A stretch of 64,000 nt of DNA from Dacryopinax spathularia (GCA_037974965.1 JBBPFI010000005.1:1116001-1180000), one strand, 5' to 3'. Shown: positions 31,616-43,940, counted from the stretch's first letter. The notes: generated by a model not told the origin, from the letters alone. A program made the numbers and translations.

Positions 31616-34600
31616 ATGTACATCGACATCTGCACCCCCTCCCTCTCCTCCCCGTCGGTCGTGGCACCAGAGCCTCACTACCCCCTCCAACGGACATACA
31701 ACATCCCCATGCTCCTCGCCGCCTACTTCATCGGTATCCTCGGCTCGTACACCTCCACCCAGCTCCTCTCCCAAGTCCCCGCCACGCGCCGCCTTTCCCG
31801 CAAACTCGGCTGGACAGCCCTGTCTGCGTTCTCGATCGGAGGCACAGCAGGCGTGGGGATGCACTGGGTCAAGGTCCTCGCGGCTGTTTATCCGTATTCG
31901 GCGAGTTATACCCTCGGGTGGCCGGCCGTAACGGGGGTAGTGATGCTTGTTGTGACGTTTGGAGTGCTGAGCTGGGATGTGTGGGCGGAGGAATGGGAGA
32001 AGAGGAGAGGGAGGGGAGGAGTGAAGTTTTCGCTGGATATGAGGAAGAACGGGAGTGATGAGGGGTTGCCGTTGTTGCCTGTTACACCGGTGGAGGATGA
32101 GGGGGAGAAGGCGGGTGTGCTTGGGCGTGAGCGGGCGGGCGAAGGGGAGGGGCTGAGGAGACGGTCGACGCCTGGTCCGCCTGAGAACCGGGAAGCGAGG
32201 GAGGGAGAGCGAGAGAAGGAGAGAGCGGCGCATGAGCCTGTGCTGGTCAACGGGCTATACACGCCCGGGCTCACCCCTCCAGCGCAGAGTTGTCCAGCTC
32301 CTCCGCCTGTTCCCCAACCGAACGCTGTCCCACGTAACACCTCCATTCCAGCAGCACCAGCTCCCATCTCCCCCTCCCCCTTACCTCACGCACCACACGC
32401 ACATCATCACCCCCAGCCCCACCCCCACCCAGCCCCATCAACCCTCTCCCTCCCTCCCTCCACATCCACGTCCACATCCACATCGCGCCCCACCCCCTCC
32501 CCCACCGCCCGACCCGACACCCCCGCCTCCCAAACCGGTTCTACCTCCTCCAACCAAGCCTCCCTCTTCCTCCCCTCCACAACCCCCTCCCCCGCCCTCC
32601 TCGCCTCCTCCCAACGCTCAGCCCGCATCTCCCGCCTTCCCCTCGGCAACACGTACATCGGCTCAGCAGCCTACCACTCCCTTTTCTCACTCACCCTGCC
32701 CATTCTGGCCAAGGGCGCCGTGCTAGCAGTAGCAGCCTGGCTGATGCACATCACCGCCCTCACATCCCTCCATTTCCCCGAACTCGACTCCCTCGGCACA
32801 TCCTACGGCTACGTGTGGCGGTGGGACCTGCTCCTGGCGAGTATAATAGCGGAATGGGTGACGACGACGGGGATTGTACTGTGGGCCCCGGATGCGGAGA
32901 GGGATGGAGGGGCCGGGGCGGCGGGGGCGGGGAGACAGGCGTGGTTTGCGGTTTTTGCACCGACGGCGGCGAGTTTCGTGCATTTTTTATGTGTGTTTAG
33001 TGGTGCGTCCTCTCCTCCTCCTCTCGGTATTCTCTCAGCTCCTGTTCTTCGTCCCCGACTCTCGCTCCTGAGTCTTTCTTCCTCCCTTCCGTTTTCACTC
33101 CTTCCTCTTCCCTCGTACCTTCCCATCCCCGGCACCCGACTGGCAAGATGTTTACTGACGCCCACCCCAGGCGAACTCTACACCACCAGCCCACCCCCTC
33201 CTCTCCCCCCGCGCCCAAGCACCGACATCCCCTCCCTCATCCTCACCCTCGCAGTCTCATCCTACGTTCTATCCTACGCGACCCTCGCGCACCAGATCAC
33301 CCAGTCCCGAAACAGGCTCGCAGAGACGATATTCACGAAACGGAGGCTGTGGAAGGTCATCGCGGAGAAGGAGGCGATGGCGCGGGCGAATGAGCAGAAG
33401 AGCGAGTTTATCGCTGTGGCGAGTCATGAGATTCGGGTGCGTGCTCCCGGTCCCTCCCCTGTGTACATTCTCCTTTGTCCCCTCCCTTACCTGTCTGAGC
33501 TTCGGATCGGGACGATGGTGCTGATGTCTGGTGCGGGAATAGACACCGTTACATGCGATTCTGGGGTTTACGGATCTATTGCTCCAGACGAGCTTGACGG
33601 AGGAGCAGTCGACATGCCTGGAGGCAATCAGGATGGGGTGTAATTCCATTCAGCTCATTACAAAGTACGTCCCCACACATCCCCCTACAACCGTCTGAGC
33701 TGACATACCCTCACCGGCAGCAACGTCCTCGACTTCTCCAAGCTCGAACACAACACCCGCGAGTCCGTCGCCCACGCCACACCCGTGAACGTCCGCACGC
33801 TCGCCCTCCGGATTCTGCGCTCCACGTCCGCCCCACAACGGATGACAGAGCACCAACTCCACCGGCTAGTGAACTACAACAGCAATCCCTCCGACGGGGG
33901 GAGCGACACGGACAGTCCGAGCCTTCACCTGCCGGACGAGAAACACGTCGAGCTCCTGCTGGAAGTACACGAGGCCGTCCCCGAAATAGTCAAGCTCGAC
34001 GAAGCCTATATTACGCGGGTGGTGATGAACCTCATCAGCAACGCGCTCAAGTTCACCGAGGATGGGTTCGTCCTTGTGAGGATAACGGTCGAGTACCCTA
34101 AGCTCGTCCTTCCCGGTATACCCGCCAAGCCCGTCCTGGCTATCAGCGTAAGAGACAGCGGGATCGGCATTCCGCCAGAAGCGAAACAAGCGATCTTCGA
34201 GCCTTTCCGGCAGGTGGACGGCTCTCTGACGCGCACGCACACGGGTGCCGGACTAGGGCTGGCGATCAGCAAGCAATTGTGCGAGCGGATGGGAGGGACG
34301 ATCGACGTGCATTCCAAACCGGGTGTGGGGAGCGAGTTCACCGTCCGCGTACCGGCGTTTGAGGGGATGCAGAATATCCCGGATCCGCTGCATATGCCCA
34401 GGCCGCAGTTCAGCTTCTTGACTGTTGCAGTCGCCGTCCGATCACTCAAGACGTTCCACCTGTACAAGGAGCTGCTCGAGCGGCGAGGCTTCCTCCTTCG
34501 TCCTATCGACCTCTCCCACCCGGAAAAAGAGTGTCAGGTGTCGCTAGCGCATGTTGACCGCCTGCTCGTCGATGTGGAAAGCTTAGCCGTCGCGCCCTGG

Positions 34601-35758
34601 TTGTTGGACTGGATCATCCGTCTTCCTCAAGTACCCGAAGCGAGCTGCCCCATCTCCGTCTACGTGTTGATCGAAGACCTGAGTAACGATGTTGGCCAGC
34701 AGCTCATCCGGATGCTCAAGGGATCTGGGCAAGTCGCGCTCGTTCATCGGCCCGTGTTGGTGCATACGCTGCTGGCTAGTTTACTAGAAGGCGTCACGCT
34801 CAGTCCGCCGACGGCCGTCAATTCGCCCTTCCGGAATATAGCCACCCCGCTTGCCGCTCCGAAGACCAATGGAAAGCCCGACAGCGGATACGAGTATTTC
34901 CCGCCTGTATTCGAAGATGGTCCGCTCCCTTCGGTTCGGACACCGCGAAGAGAAAGCGCAACTCTGAACTGGGAGGACACTGTTGGGCGGATACTGAACC
35001 CATTTGAACCGGTTGTTCAGCGTGCTCGTGCTCCCTCGAATGACAAGCGTGTTAGGTTCGAAGGTGCACCGAAGGGTGGTAGGAGGAGTCCGATTCATTT
35101 GCAACCGCCACCGCCAGATGCGCGAGCTGCGCATAGTCATTGGAGTCCCGTCGGCGGATCGACGAAGCCGTCGGAGTCGAATGGGTCGTCGAAGACAACA
35201 GATCCGCCAGCCCAAAATCAGGCTGTCCCGGACATACAAGCTATTCAGCCCCCATTGCCACCACCGCCCAAGAGACATATACTGCTCGTCGAAGATAACA
35301 TTGTGTGTCATTCTCAAGTTACCTCAATCCTTTCTTGCCTGACCTCTCATCAGGTCAACCAAAAGCTAGGCATTCGCCTATTGCAGAAGCTCTCACATCG
35401 GTGTGACGTTGCAGAAAATGGGAAAGTCGCCCTCGACATGCTCAAGGCGAACGAGGAGAAGTATCATCTCGTTCTCATGGATTGCCAGTAAGCACAGCTT
35501 TTCCAGTCGGGAATGTAACCTCATCAACGGATCAGAATGCCTGTCATGAATGGTATCGAGTGTACGCGACAAATACGGTTCCTGGAAGCGACGGGCGCTC
35601 GACGAGTTCGTATACCCATCATAGCTTTGACAGCGAATGTTTCGTCGCAATCCAGAGAAGAATGCCACCAAGCCGGCGCCGACTTCTTCTTACCCAAACC
35701 CCTATTACTCCAAGACCTCAAGAATACACTGGATCAGTTCATCCCGGTAGTAACGTGA
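31616..35758 (+). CDS. MHYT-domain hybrid histidine kinase, copy 2
   Basis: Plus strand, about six exons, roughly 1,200 aa, starting MYIDICTPSLSS. Same architecture as copy 1: membrane sensor with GMHWVKVL, LMHITALT and VHFLCVFSG in place of MHYT; a Pro/Ser-rich loop (residues ~150-340); HisKA with SHEIRTPLHAILGF formed across an intron near 33435-33540; HATPase_c with NALKFTEDG, DSGIGIP, GAGLGLAI; a receiver-like segment with no recognisable phospho-Asp; and a C-terminal receiver with ILLVEDN, LVLMDCQMPVMNG, IIALTA, KP. Introns at about 33001-33170 and 35305-35352 keep frame. Expected to feed an Ypd1-Skn7/Ssk1 phosphorelay (family knowledge). The third MHYT-like motif has lost its Met, so its sensor may differ from copy 1. 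Confidence 0.9.
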
Positions 35759-36095
35759 CACAGGGTTAGCCGGGAGATACGTCCAACCTGGCTCACAAGA
35801 AAGGACACCGCCGTTCAGATCTCGACGAGGATTCCTTTCCACTTCTTATTCTCCAGATGTGCTTGTAGACTACCTCAGGTGTACTTGTAATTCATCTATC
35901 TTCGGGTGAAATAATGGGATTGCGGGCGAGCACTCTTGTCACTTAGACCACGACACGAATTCTGCCCGACACAAGTACGGATGACGTGTGCATTAAAGAA
36001 ACGATGAAAATGTAATGAGATCTAAGGGAAATCAGGCCGATTGGCTAATACTGTACAAGGGCGCGTGTGGAGGTACAAGAGGTTCGGAGAGCAGG
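35759..36095. other. Convergent 3' spacer
   Basis: 337 bp between the stop of kinase copy 2 and the stop of the next minus-strand gene. No gene; expected to hold both terminators. Confidence 0.35.
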
Positions 36096-37117
36096 TCAGG
36101 CAGGCCATTCCATTTCGCGCGTCTTGTACTGGCGCTTCTCCTCATGATAGGCTTTCATGAGACGTGCGAGGTCCATATCCTTCTTTTGCAGGGTGGGAAT
36201 CTGATGGACAGCCTGGTTAAGAGATTTGCTATGCGACACTCGAAGGAACGCTTACAGAATTCCACACGGCTTGCCAGACAATCTTTTTGCTCTTATTCGT
36301 CTTCTTGGACTCTTCAATGGCGACAAGTTCCTCGGTGGTAAAGGCGGGTTGCCATCCGCTCCGCTTGCCCTTCGTCTTGGACTTGGGCTTGGGCTTCGTC
36401 TTGGGCTCAGGCTGGGTTTTGCTCGTCTTGGCTGCCCGGGCTCGTGACCTACCCTTGCGCGGTGCTTCAGTCTCAGGCTCCACATCTGTGCGCAGTTTCA
36501 GAGTGTATCGGAGGTGTGTTCGACTAATAGCTTACCATCCTCGCCGAGCGTCGTTTCGACGGCGTCCATCTCTTCATCTGAGCCGTTGACCTCGTCGATT
36601 TCACGAATTTCGTCGGTTGACTCGCGTGCGGGACGCTTTCCCTTCGCCTTCTCGGAGAGCTTGGCCGGTGCCTTGGATTTCGCAGGCCCGCGGCGGGCAC
36701 GCTTCGCTGGGGGCTCGACAGCTTCTTCCGAATCCGCCGCAGGCTCAGATTCAGCAGCCCCGTTCAAGTCGGCCACAGGATCAGAGTCAGGCCTTGCGCG
36801 CTTGCGGCCTTTGGCAGGTGTACCATTCGGCTGGCTGCGAGGAGCAACGTGGTTCACCAGAGTTTGCTTCAGCGATTGTACTTCCTCTTTGATCTCTTCG
36901 ATCAACGCTAGTATAGGTCAGATCGATGCTCGTATGATATACAAGTTGTAGGCTTACAAGCACTCTTCTTCAAGTCTGGGAGGTTCTTTAACAGGTTGGA
37001 CACAACTTCCAGTTGTTCCTCGAGCTTGACGAGGTCGTTCACCTGCCGGACGCTGCCGTCGCGGACATCATCATCAAGCGGGCGCTCGTTCGTCATGGAT
37101 TGCCGGGTTCTTGGCAT
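36096..37117 (-). CDS. Basic, coiled-coil nuclear-type protein
   Basis: Four exons on the minus strand, about 270 aa. Starts MPRTRQSMTNERPLDDD. Residues ~20-70 form a short coiled coil (VKLEEQLEVVSNLLKNL, then EEIKEEVQSLKQTL across the first intron). The middle is Lys/Arg/Pro/Glu-rich with likely nuclear signals (KGRKRARP, PAKRARRGP, KAKGKRPARE) and an AT-hook-like RKGRSRAR. The C-terminus is compact: GWQPAFTTEELVAIEE, IVWQAVWNS, DLARLMKAYHEEKRQ, ending REMEWPA. The last exon joins after WNS through GTAAGC...CCAG. No known domain; a chromatin or kinetochore-linked role would be a guess. Confidence 0.7.
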
Positions 37118-37653
37118 TGCGATATGATCGTCTAGCGACTTATCAAGTGGGTGTTGAGGTGTTGAGCTTCAGAGATGTGGAGAAATGCAAACGACAAGAA
37201 CCCCAAAAGGCGCGCTTTTTATGCTCAAAAATGGGCGGCGTCGACAACCCAGGTGGCCACTCAGCTTCAGCCAATGCGGAAGCAGTTCTTGGCTGGTTTC
37301 CATGGATACGTCGTTGTTTGTGTTTCTGCAAAGGCCAAGGATGCTCGAACCAACGGCGTGGCCTGGAGCAGCCTAAGCTTGAGGCAGCCATCGGCTCTTT
37401 GAAGGGGGGGTTCAAAGTGACTCACTCAAGCCATCATACTTGCTTTGGCCTTACAGTCGGAGTTTGCATCCGGCAAGCTCGCGACGGGCGTGCATCTTAC
37501 GGGCATTACTGAGCAACGTGTTCTTGTCCTGGCCAATGCTTAATGAAGTCAAAAGGATGGATTGAATTCACAGATGCAGCCAGTAGAAGAGAGCATGAAC
37601 ATTCCTACATGAACGATAGTAGTACGATAGAACCCCTGAGAGAGAGAAACAGC
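37118..37653. other. Intergenic region, nothing recognised
   Basis: About 535 bp, containing the promoter of the basic protein and the 3' end of isochorismatase copy A. Competing frames at 37111-37512 lack conserved features. Confidence 0.35.
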
Positions 37654-38590
37654 TCAAGCGGAGACTTGCTCAAGACCCTCCATCAAGCTCTTCGCATCCG
37701 TCAACCAGCCCCACTGCTCAGTCTTCCCGTGTACGGTCTTGATCGTATGGTCGGGATTGGTGGTGTTGGCCAGCTCCTTGACCATGATCATGTCGTAACC
37801 CTTGTAATACGCGTCGATCATGCTGCCCCAGACGCAGACATCGGTCATCACTCCGCCCCACATAGTGGTTGTGATCTGGTTGTCCTGCAGCCAGAGCTCG
37901 AGCGGCTGCTGTCCACAGAGAGCGGAGAACCGGTTCTTCCAGATATGAACATCGGTGCCAGCCTTGATCCCCTCTTCGGCAAACTCCTTCAATGGACCCC
38001 ACAGCTCCGCGTTCCAAGTTCCGCGCATAAGCTTGCCGCCCATGTCGATCGGCTTGGCTTGCCCGGGAACGGAGACGGTGCCGATGTTCTCCCCGTAGTT
38101 GACCTTGTCGCGCAAGTAGGACATGTAGACGTATGACGGTGGCACGGTCTTCAGGTCGCCCTCGTGCATGCCCATGTTGCACCACACAACGGGGATACCG
38201 GCTTTCCGGCACGCCTTGACCGTCTCCATCATGATAGGTACAGAGTCCCTGCCAGGCCCGTTGTTGAATAGGTCCTCATGCAGGAAGTAATCTGGGTCTC
38301 CGATCAGCTTATGCGAGTAGAGCTTCAGGATTTGGCGTACTCTGCATGTCAATGATGATGAGTGCCGTCTTCTTGGGTGCGATGGTGATGGGATCCTTGG
38401 TGGTCTTGATCGTGACCTTCTCGGGAGATCCCCGTGAGAGGTCGAAACCGGCATCGGACTTGATCCAGCTGGTCAGGAGTGTATGTCAGCGAATGACAAG
38501 GCAGCGAAGTTCACAGGATACGCACTAGTTGTAAGCATTCCCAAACTTCAACGTCTCGGGAGTTGCGACGATAGTGCTAGCGTCTCCCAT
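37654..38590 (-). CDS. Isochorismatase-fold cysteine hydrolase, copy A
   Basis: Three exons 38590-38526, 38468-38341, 38291-37654, 276 aa. Introns 57 and 49 nt with GTGCGT and GTACGC donors. Catalytic triad of the isochorismatase-like family is visible: Asp in ALIIIDMQ, Lys in HIWKNRFSAL, Cys in GVMTDVCVWGS. Conserved surroundings include NGPGRDSVPIMM, GIPVVWCNMGM and YYKGYDMIMVKE. Relatives hydrolyse isochorismate, ureidoacrylate, nicotinamide or biuret-like amides (family knowledge); the true substrate here is open. Copy B follows upstream on the same strand with the same intron positions and ~75-80% visibly similar sequence, so this is a tandem duplication. Both copies look functional. Confidence 0.88.
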
Positions 38591-39181
38591 CGTAACTGCT
38601 GAATGTATAGGAGTTTGGCTGGGGTATGGCAAGCAGGTAGGGGTCGGGAACGTGGGATGTCGAGGTCGAGCGCTTTATGTCTCCTTGCCCATCTGCTTCA
38701 CGACTCGGCGTTCGACCCTTGTCCCACACTTCCCGCTCGACATGGCGGTCCAGATCATATCGGCACGCTTATCATGGAGCCTGCGACCTTCGTAGACCTC
38801 TACGAATGCCAGAAGATATGGAGAGTTGATAGAGACGCGGGCAGAGGGCAGACTCCCGGCATCTCACAGGGTGTGTCAGGGCACGCCGAGCGTTATCGGG
38901 CTCATACATTCAGTCGCAGTTAATGTGGCTGTGGAGGATGCCGAACTGCCGGCGACCTTCTTTCGGACACAAATAGACTCTATGGCTTCTTCCCGATGGG
39001 CCGTCGTGCTCCAGTAGTAGCAGCAGGACACGGCAGAGTCACTGCAATCCGAATCTTATTCTCTCTACCGAGGACCGTATTCTCAAGGTCGGGAGTCACC
39101 ACAGTACATAAACCCAAGAGGACATCAAAACATGAAAGTAAACAAGGTCGATCGCCTCCACCGCTGGCAGGTTAGCATCAT
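38591..39181. promoter_or_regulatory. Spacer between isochorismatase copies
   Basis: About 590 bp; holds the copy A promoter and copy B 3' end. No gene or known motif recognised. Confidence 0.35.
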
Positions 39182-40127
39182 CTAAGCAGCTGAAGTCGCC
39201 TGCTCGATACCCTCCATCAAGCTAGCAGCGTCGGTCAGCCAACCCCACTGCTCCGTCTTCCCATGAATCGTCTTGATCACATGCTCCGGATGGGTCGTGT
39301 TCGCCAGTTCCTTGACAAGTACGATATCGTAGCCCTTGTAATACGCGTCGATCATGCTTCCCCAAACGCATACATCGGTCGCCACGCCGCCCCAAAGAGT
39401 AGTGGTGATCCCGTTCTCCTCGAGCCATACACCAAGCGGCTGATGTCCGCAAAGCGCGCTGAACCGGTTCTTCCAGATGTGGACGTCGGTGCCGGCCTTA
39501 ATTCCTTCCTCAGCGAACTCCTTCAGGGGGCCCCAGAGCTCCGCGTTCCATGAGCCCTTGATCAACTTCGGGCCCATGTCAATCGGCTCGGCCTCGCCTG
39601 GGACGGACACAGCTCCGATCGACTCGCCGTACGGGACTCCATCGCGCTTGGTCGACATGTAGACATAGGAAGGCGGAAGGGTTTGCTTGTCCGCAGGAGT
39701 CATGCCCATGTTGCACCAAACGACAGGTATCCCAGCCTGCCGACATGCACGCACAGTCTCCATCATGACAGGCACAGAATCACGTCCAGGACCATTGTCC
39801 AGCAGTGCAGGGTGGCAGAAATAGTCTGGGAGGATGGTTAGGGGCCGGGTTCGGGTAGGATGCAGTGAAAAAAACGCACTCTGCATGTCGATGATCACCA
39901 ACGCGGTCTTCTTCGGTGCGATGGCGATGGGGTCTTTGGTGGTCTTGACCGTGATCTTGTCCGAAGAACCGCGAGTCAGGTCCCAGCCATCGTCCGTCTT
40001 CAGCCAACTGCGACACCGGTGTCAGATCGCGCGGCAAGGGTTGGTTAAAGGGTGAAACGCACTAGTTATACGCATTCCCGAACTTCATAGTGCCCGGTTG
40101 AGCGATCACCGTGCTTGCGTCTCCCAT
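39182..40127 (-). CDS. Isochorismatase-fold cysteine hydrolase, copy B
   Basis: Three exons 40127-40063, 40007-39880, 39825-39182, 278 aa. Exons 1 and 2 have exactly the same lengths as copy A (65 and 128 nt). Triad: Asp in ALVIIDMQ, Lys in HIWKNRFSAL, Cys in GVATDVCVWGS. First residues MGDASTVIAQPGTMKFG parallel copy A's MGDASTIVATPETLKFG. Differences cluster in the loop after GPGRDS and at the C-terminus. Predicted soluble and cytosolic, no signal peptide. Having two close copies suggests dosage or divergence in substrate; sequence alone cannot choose. Confidence 0.88.
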
Positions 40128-41075
40128 CGTTGTTCAGTTGATAGGTTGTAAGGAAAAGGTGGATATGCAAGTAAAGCAAGGACGTCCAGCATCTTCACGG
40201 CGGCGTTCGATGCATTTATGACCCCTACGATACTGTCGACTGCTTGTCCCTGAACCGGCGAGCTATCATCGTGCCTGAACCGCACTAGCCTTCACCCTCC
40301 ACTCGCAACGGCTGACTTCATCTTGCAAACCGGAATGGTGAGCCATGGCTGATTGTCGAGGAGTTCGTGTTATCGGACGTGTCGTTGCGAGAGCGGGGAT
40401 AGGGATGCCGATCCCCTCTGATCGGCTTGATAACGGACGGAAGCATTGACTTACGTAAGAGATGGAGTTTGCTGGGGCAAACAGTTCCCCGAGGCTCCCC
40501 CAGTCTCATGCATAGACCGACCGCGCGGCGATCCTCCTTGTCCGAAGCCAGTTATGTTGTGACCTTGTTCTGCACTCTGCTTGGCTCTTACATGCGTTTA
40601 ATCACTGTTTCGAGAACGGACTGTCCGCCAACGTCACGCGGGATGCGGTTGTTGAGTCATGGCAAGGCGCAAGCGATTGCTCTATGAAGACGTCCGAAGG
40701 CCGTAGTCTTACGCTCTCGCTTCCCCATGGGATATCATGTTGGAGGGTCAATATCAAAGGTTGAGCGCGCATCGAAGTGAGAGACGAAGCACCGGCCGCG
40801 CCCGTGACGGCTCTGTCCGGCCGAGCTGTCACGTGATAACCGACTTGGCTTCCGGTGACGTGTACAATTAATTTTGCGAAGAATGTCTGACTGGGTTGAA
40901 TTATAGCATACAACATATGTTTGCCTAGTATGGAGGACATTAACGGCCCCGAATGTATGGAGAAACCCGGAGAAAACGCGTCGCTCAGCTACATCATGCA
41001 CATATACGCGAATATACGCGAACCATCTGGAGGCCACTTCGTACATCATTACGGGAACTGCCAAAGGCCCGCTCA
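40128..41075. other. Intergenic region, nothing recognised
   Basis: About 950 bp. Frames of up to 113 codons on the minus strand (40602-41076) have no conserved feature. Includes an ATATACGCGAATATACGCG imperfect repeat near 40989-41020. Confidence 0.35.
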
Positions 41076-41898
41076 TTAAAGGAATGCTTGGAGGGAGAGC
41101 TGAATGACGCTTTTTGCCGTGACTAGATGGGTGAAACGTCGGACGTCGTCGAGGAAATCGTCGTCCGTCGAGAGGTTGGTTATTCCGCCCATGATACGAA
41201 TCATGCCAATGACCTTCTCTCGGATGAGGCGGACATACTGATACTGACGGCCGTCGGCGAGGTGGACTACTTGACTGGCGTAAGGCCGTGCAAGAAGGCC
41301 GAGGAAGGTGTCGAATGGTACCGCGTTGACGTCGCCGAGCTTGATGATGAGGAGTAAGTTCCTGTCCTCAGCTGGTCGGGACCATGTCCAGCTCCGACCC
41401 GACTCGATCCAGATCCTTTGGTACTTGTTGTATCCGATGTGTGGGAAGCAGGTGAGGGTGCTGTTGCTCAGGCTGTAGGCAAGTGCCCAGGTTACGACCA
41501 TTGGGTCTTTGCGGTAAGGACGCGAGCATTTATGGCCGATGTTGTATGCGATGAGGTAGAGGACATTGGCCTCGATTCTTCAACGACATCAGCGGTGCCC
41601 GAGCCACTCTTTGTGAGTCAGGAACTTACGTTGCAGGAGGTCGGACGGGAAGATCGGTGGAGCTGGCACGACTCGTATGCGAGTAACGGCTGTGTGCAGG
41701 GGAAGGAGGCAGCGACGCGCTGGGGTTGTTGTGCTCGACCTCGTTCGCGGGCCTTGGCGCATCGTCCTCGCTTTCAATGCTCGTGGCTGGACTGACGTCG
41801 CGTCCGCTCTGGTCTTCAGCATCAATGGTGCAGAAGACCTTGGTATTGAGCGGAGGGGCCATCGGTGATGTCTCCCCTGCGTGTTCCATAGTGATCAA
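41076..41898 (-). CDS. Unknown protein with conserved-looking C-terminal domain
   Basis: Two exons joined across GTAAGT...TTGAAG near 41632-41584. The first exon, starting MITMEHAGETSPMAPPL, is Ser/Pro/acid-rich. The second reads IEANVLYLIAYNIGHKC, RPYRKDPMVVTWALAYSL and ends IQLSLQAFL; it has the mix of hydrophobic and aromatic residues of a folded domain and keeps frame for ~190 residues. I do not recognise the family. The start could be the internal MAPPL. Possible further introns were not resolved. Confidence in coding is fair, in function none. Confidence 0.5.
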
Positions 41899-42722
41899 CC
41901 AGAAGTTGCGTAACTATGTCTGAGAGAGGAAGACCAGCCTCGGAGGGTCAAAGCTGTGTGAGACCAAACTCCACGCGCGGAGGGCAATTTGTAGTGTGGA
42001 GCCGCCATCCTCCTGAAAGGGAGGCACAGGCGGAGGACCACTCGCCACGAACCGCAAGTCGGAAATGCGCCCAGTCATCAAGGCGCAGCCTGGTTGTTGG
42101 CCCAGGACCCAGGTCGAGAAGAACGGAGATCCGCTCCCGCGCACCCGCGTCCCCAGAGAGGAAAGTGCACCCCAAAAGAAGGCCTCACGCCCTCTTTATG
42201 CACTTTCACGGTCCCTTCGCGTCTGGATGCGTAGGGCATGGCCTTCTTGGTATTGTGGCCAGAGAGGAAGCTGGAAGGAGAAGCGTTGGCAGGTAGCGAG
42301 TCAGCTTGCTGGTTCCTCTCTGCCGTTCGGTCCGCGTCGGCTTCCGGTAGCGGATTGAGTCAACGAGATTGATTGACTGAGCACTGGAGAAGGCAGCAAG
42401 GTTGCACCTCGTGGAAGTTCTTGTGCGAGGACCACTGGCATTTGAATGTCAGGAATGAAGCGGATTGTAAAGAATGAAGCGAGGCGAAAATCGCTCCGCT
42501 CCTACACCCTGCGCTATCTTTGCGTTGGCATTCGAACTGGAAAACTCATTCCAAAGATCAGCGAACACCATTTCCGGCAGACATCCTGATCCGCTCCGCT
42601 TTTGATATAAGAGCATTTGTAACCTGGAATATACACCAACAGAATACATCTTATGGAGCTATGAGCATGGGTATCATCGTCATATTCTAAGTTGCCCACC
42701 GGAATTGACTCATTCCCTCGGC
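41899..42722. other. Intergenic region, nothing recognised
   Basis: About 820 bp. Short competing frames on both strands near 41914-42358 share the same DNA; none shows a pattern. Would hold the unknown protein's promoter and the DUF302-type gene's 3' end. Confidence 0.3.
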
Positions 42723-43353
42723 TCATACACGCAAAACCTCCCTAAACATCTGCTCCATCTTCTCATCCAACTCCCTCGCCCTCTGTAACAACACCTCATC
42801 AACCCCATCCTCCGTGCCCACTTCCCCTTCTCCCTGCTCTCGACCGCCCCCATAGCCAGGCAAAGCGACGATCGAGCTCGGCAGATCCCATACGATCTCC
42901 GTTCCACCCTCAACCTCCCTTATGAACACCCTCGGAGGTACCGCCAGGCCCGCTCGGACGTCGCGTTCCATGAGAGTACGGGCGATGAGAGGATTCCCGA
43001 TCACGTACGTGCCGAACGTGTGCTTGGAGGCGTCGGGGACCAGGAAGAGGGAGAACCAGGAAGAATGGTTGTAGGCGTTGAAGAACCTTTGTCCGCATCG
43101 TCAGCTTGTTCTTCTGTATGGGTGGGAGCGGATGGTCCGACAGAGAGGGGACGTACATGAAGCCGGATTCCCCGAGTTGTCCATTGACAGCGCGCTCAAA
43201 CGCTTCCTTTGACGTGCGCTCACGCGGAACATTCTCCCCAGCAGAGCGGTTCGTCAGGTCCTCCAGGCGCTTGATGGCTGTTTCGTACGGAATGGGGGAG
43301 CGGAGGGTGATCCGCTCAGCCGTGTAGGATTGGGTTGATTTTGTGACGGACAT
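42723..43353 (-). CDS. DUF302-type protein
   Basis: Two exons joined over a ~65 nt intron (GTACGT...CAAAG) near 43155-43090; about 188 aa. Starts MSVTKSTQSYTAERITL. Layout fits DUF302: an N-terminal segment (PYETAIKRLEDLT), a central strand-rich part (GFMFFNAYNHSSWFSLFLV), then YVIGNPLIARTLMERDVRAGLAVPPRV, which is the recognisable N/P-A-Lmex-D-GL-P core, and VALPG. The C-terminal 45 residues are Gly/Glu-rich then helical. DUF302 proteins are small alpha/beta folds of unknown role, some near redox or metal genes (family knowledge). Divergent from the Ptc7-type gene. Confidence 0.7.
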
Positions 43354-43940
43354 CCTCGTTCACTCGGACAATGACAGCAGGGGGTAGCGTCCCTCGGATG
43401 TTGCATGGGTTTGAGAGTAGCCAGGCGCGTTAATATACCCCAAGTCCTGTCCAGATGAGGTGGAGAAGAGGATGAGGTGCTGAGTCAGCTGACTACTACT
43501 CTCCATAAATAACCAAGGGGCATAGGCCGTCATTCGACGAGCCTTCATCGCCCAGAATCACACCATTTCTGCTCCAGATCCTCCATCAAAATAGCCCAGG
43601 ACTAAGGAAGTTAAGCCAAGACATTGATTATAGACAAGAAAGAAGACGAGGAGGAGGACGACGCGGTCCATTCCGATGTCGGAATGTCACGCGCGCCTCT
43701 TTTTGGCGCGCTCACAAATGACGCTTCGCGCCTTGGCCTTCTGTCCCTCAATTATTCACGCTTAGTTGGCTTACAACAACTCTTCAACAACTTGCTAACT
43801 ACCTCTAATCTCCCAGAGTTTCATTGCTATTCATCTGAATACCTTACCCTACTGTCGACACTTGCTTGACATCGAAAGACTGTGCAGGAGAAAAGGAAGG
43901 ACGTATGAGAGGAGGATTGGTGATCGACGCATAGAAGACC
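43354..43940. promoter_or_regulatory. Divergent promoter region, DUF302-type gene / PTC7
   Basis: About 590 bp between two divergent starts. A GACGAGGAGGAGGACGACG purine-rich tract lies near 43645-43663. No defined binding site recognised. Confidence 0.4.

Noticed and set aside
31547-32726. Long frames overlapping kinase copy 2 (minus 228 codons; plus 164 codons, proline-rich)
   Set aside because: Shadows of the kinase's Pro/Ser-rich linker region.
40989-41020. Short ATATACGCG direct repeats that might be a binding-site array
   Set aside because: Only two imperfect units; too little to call.
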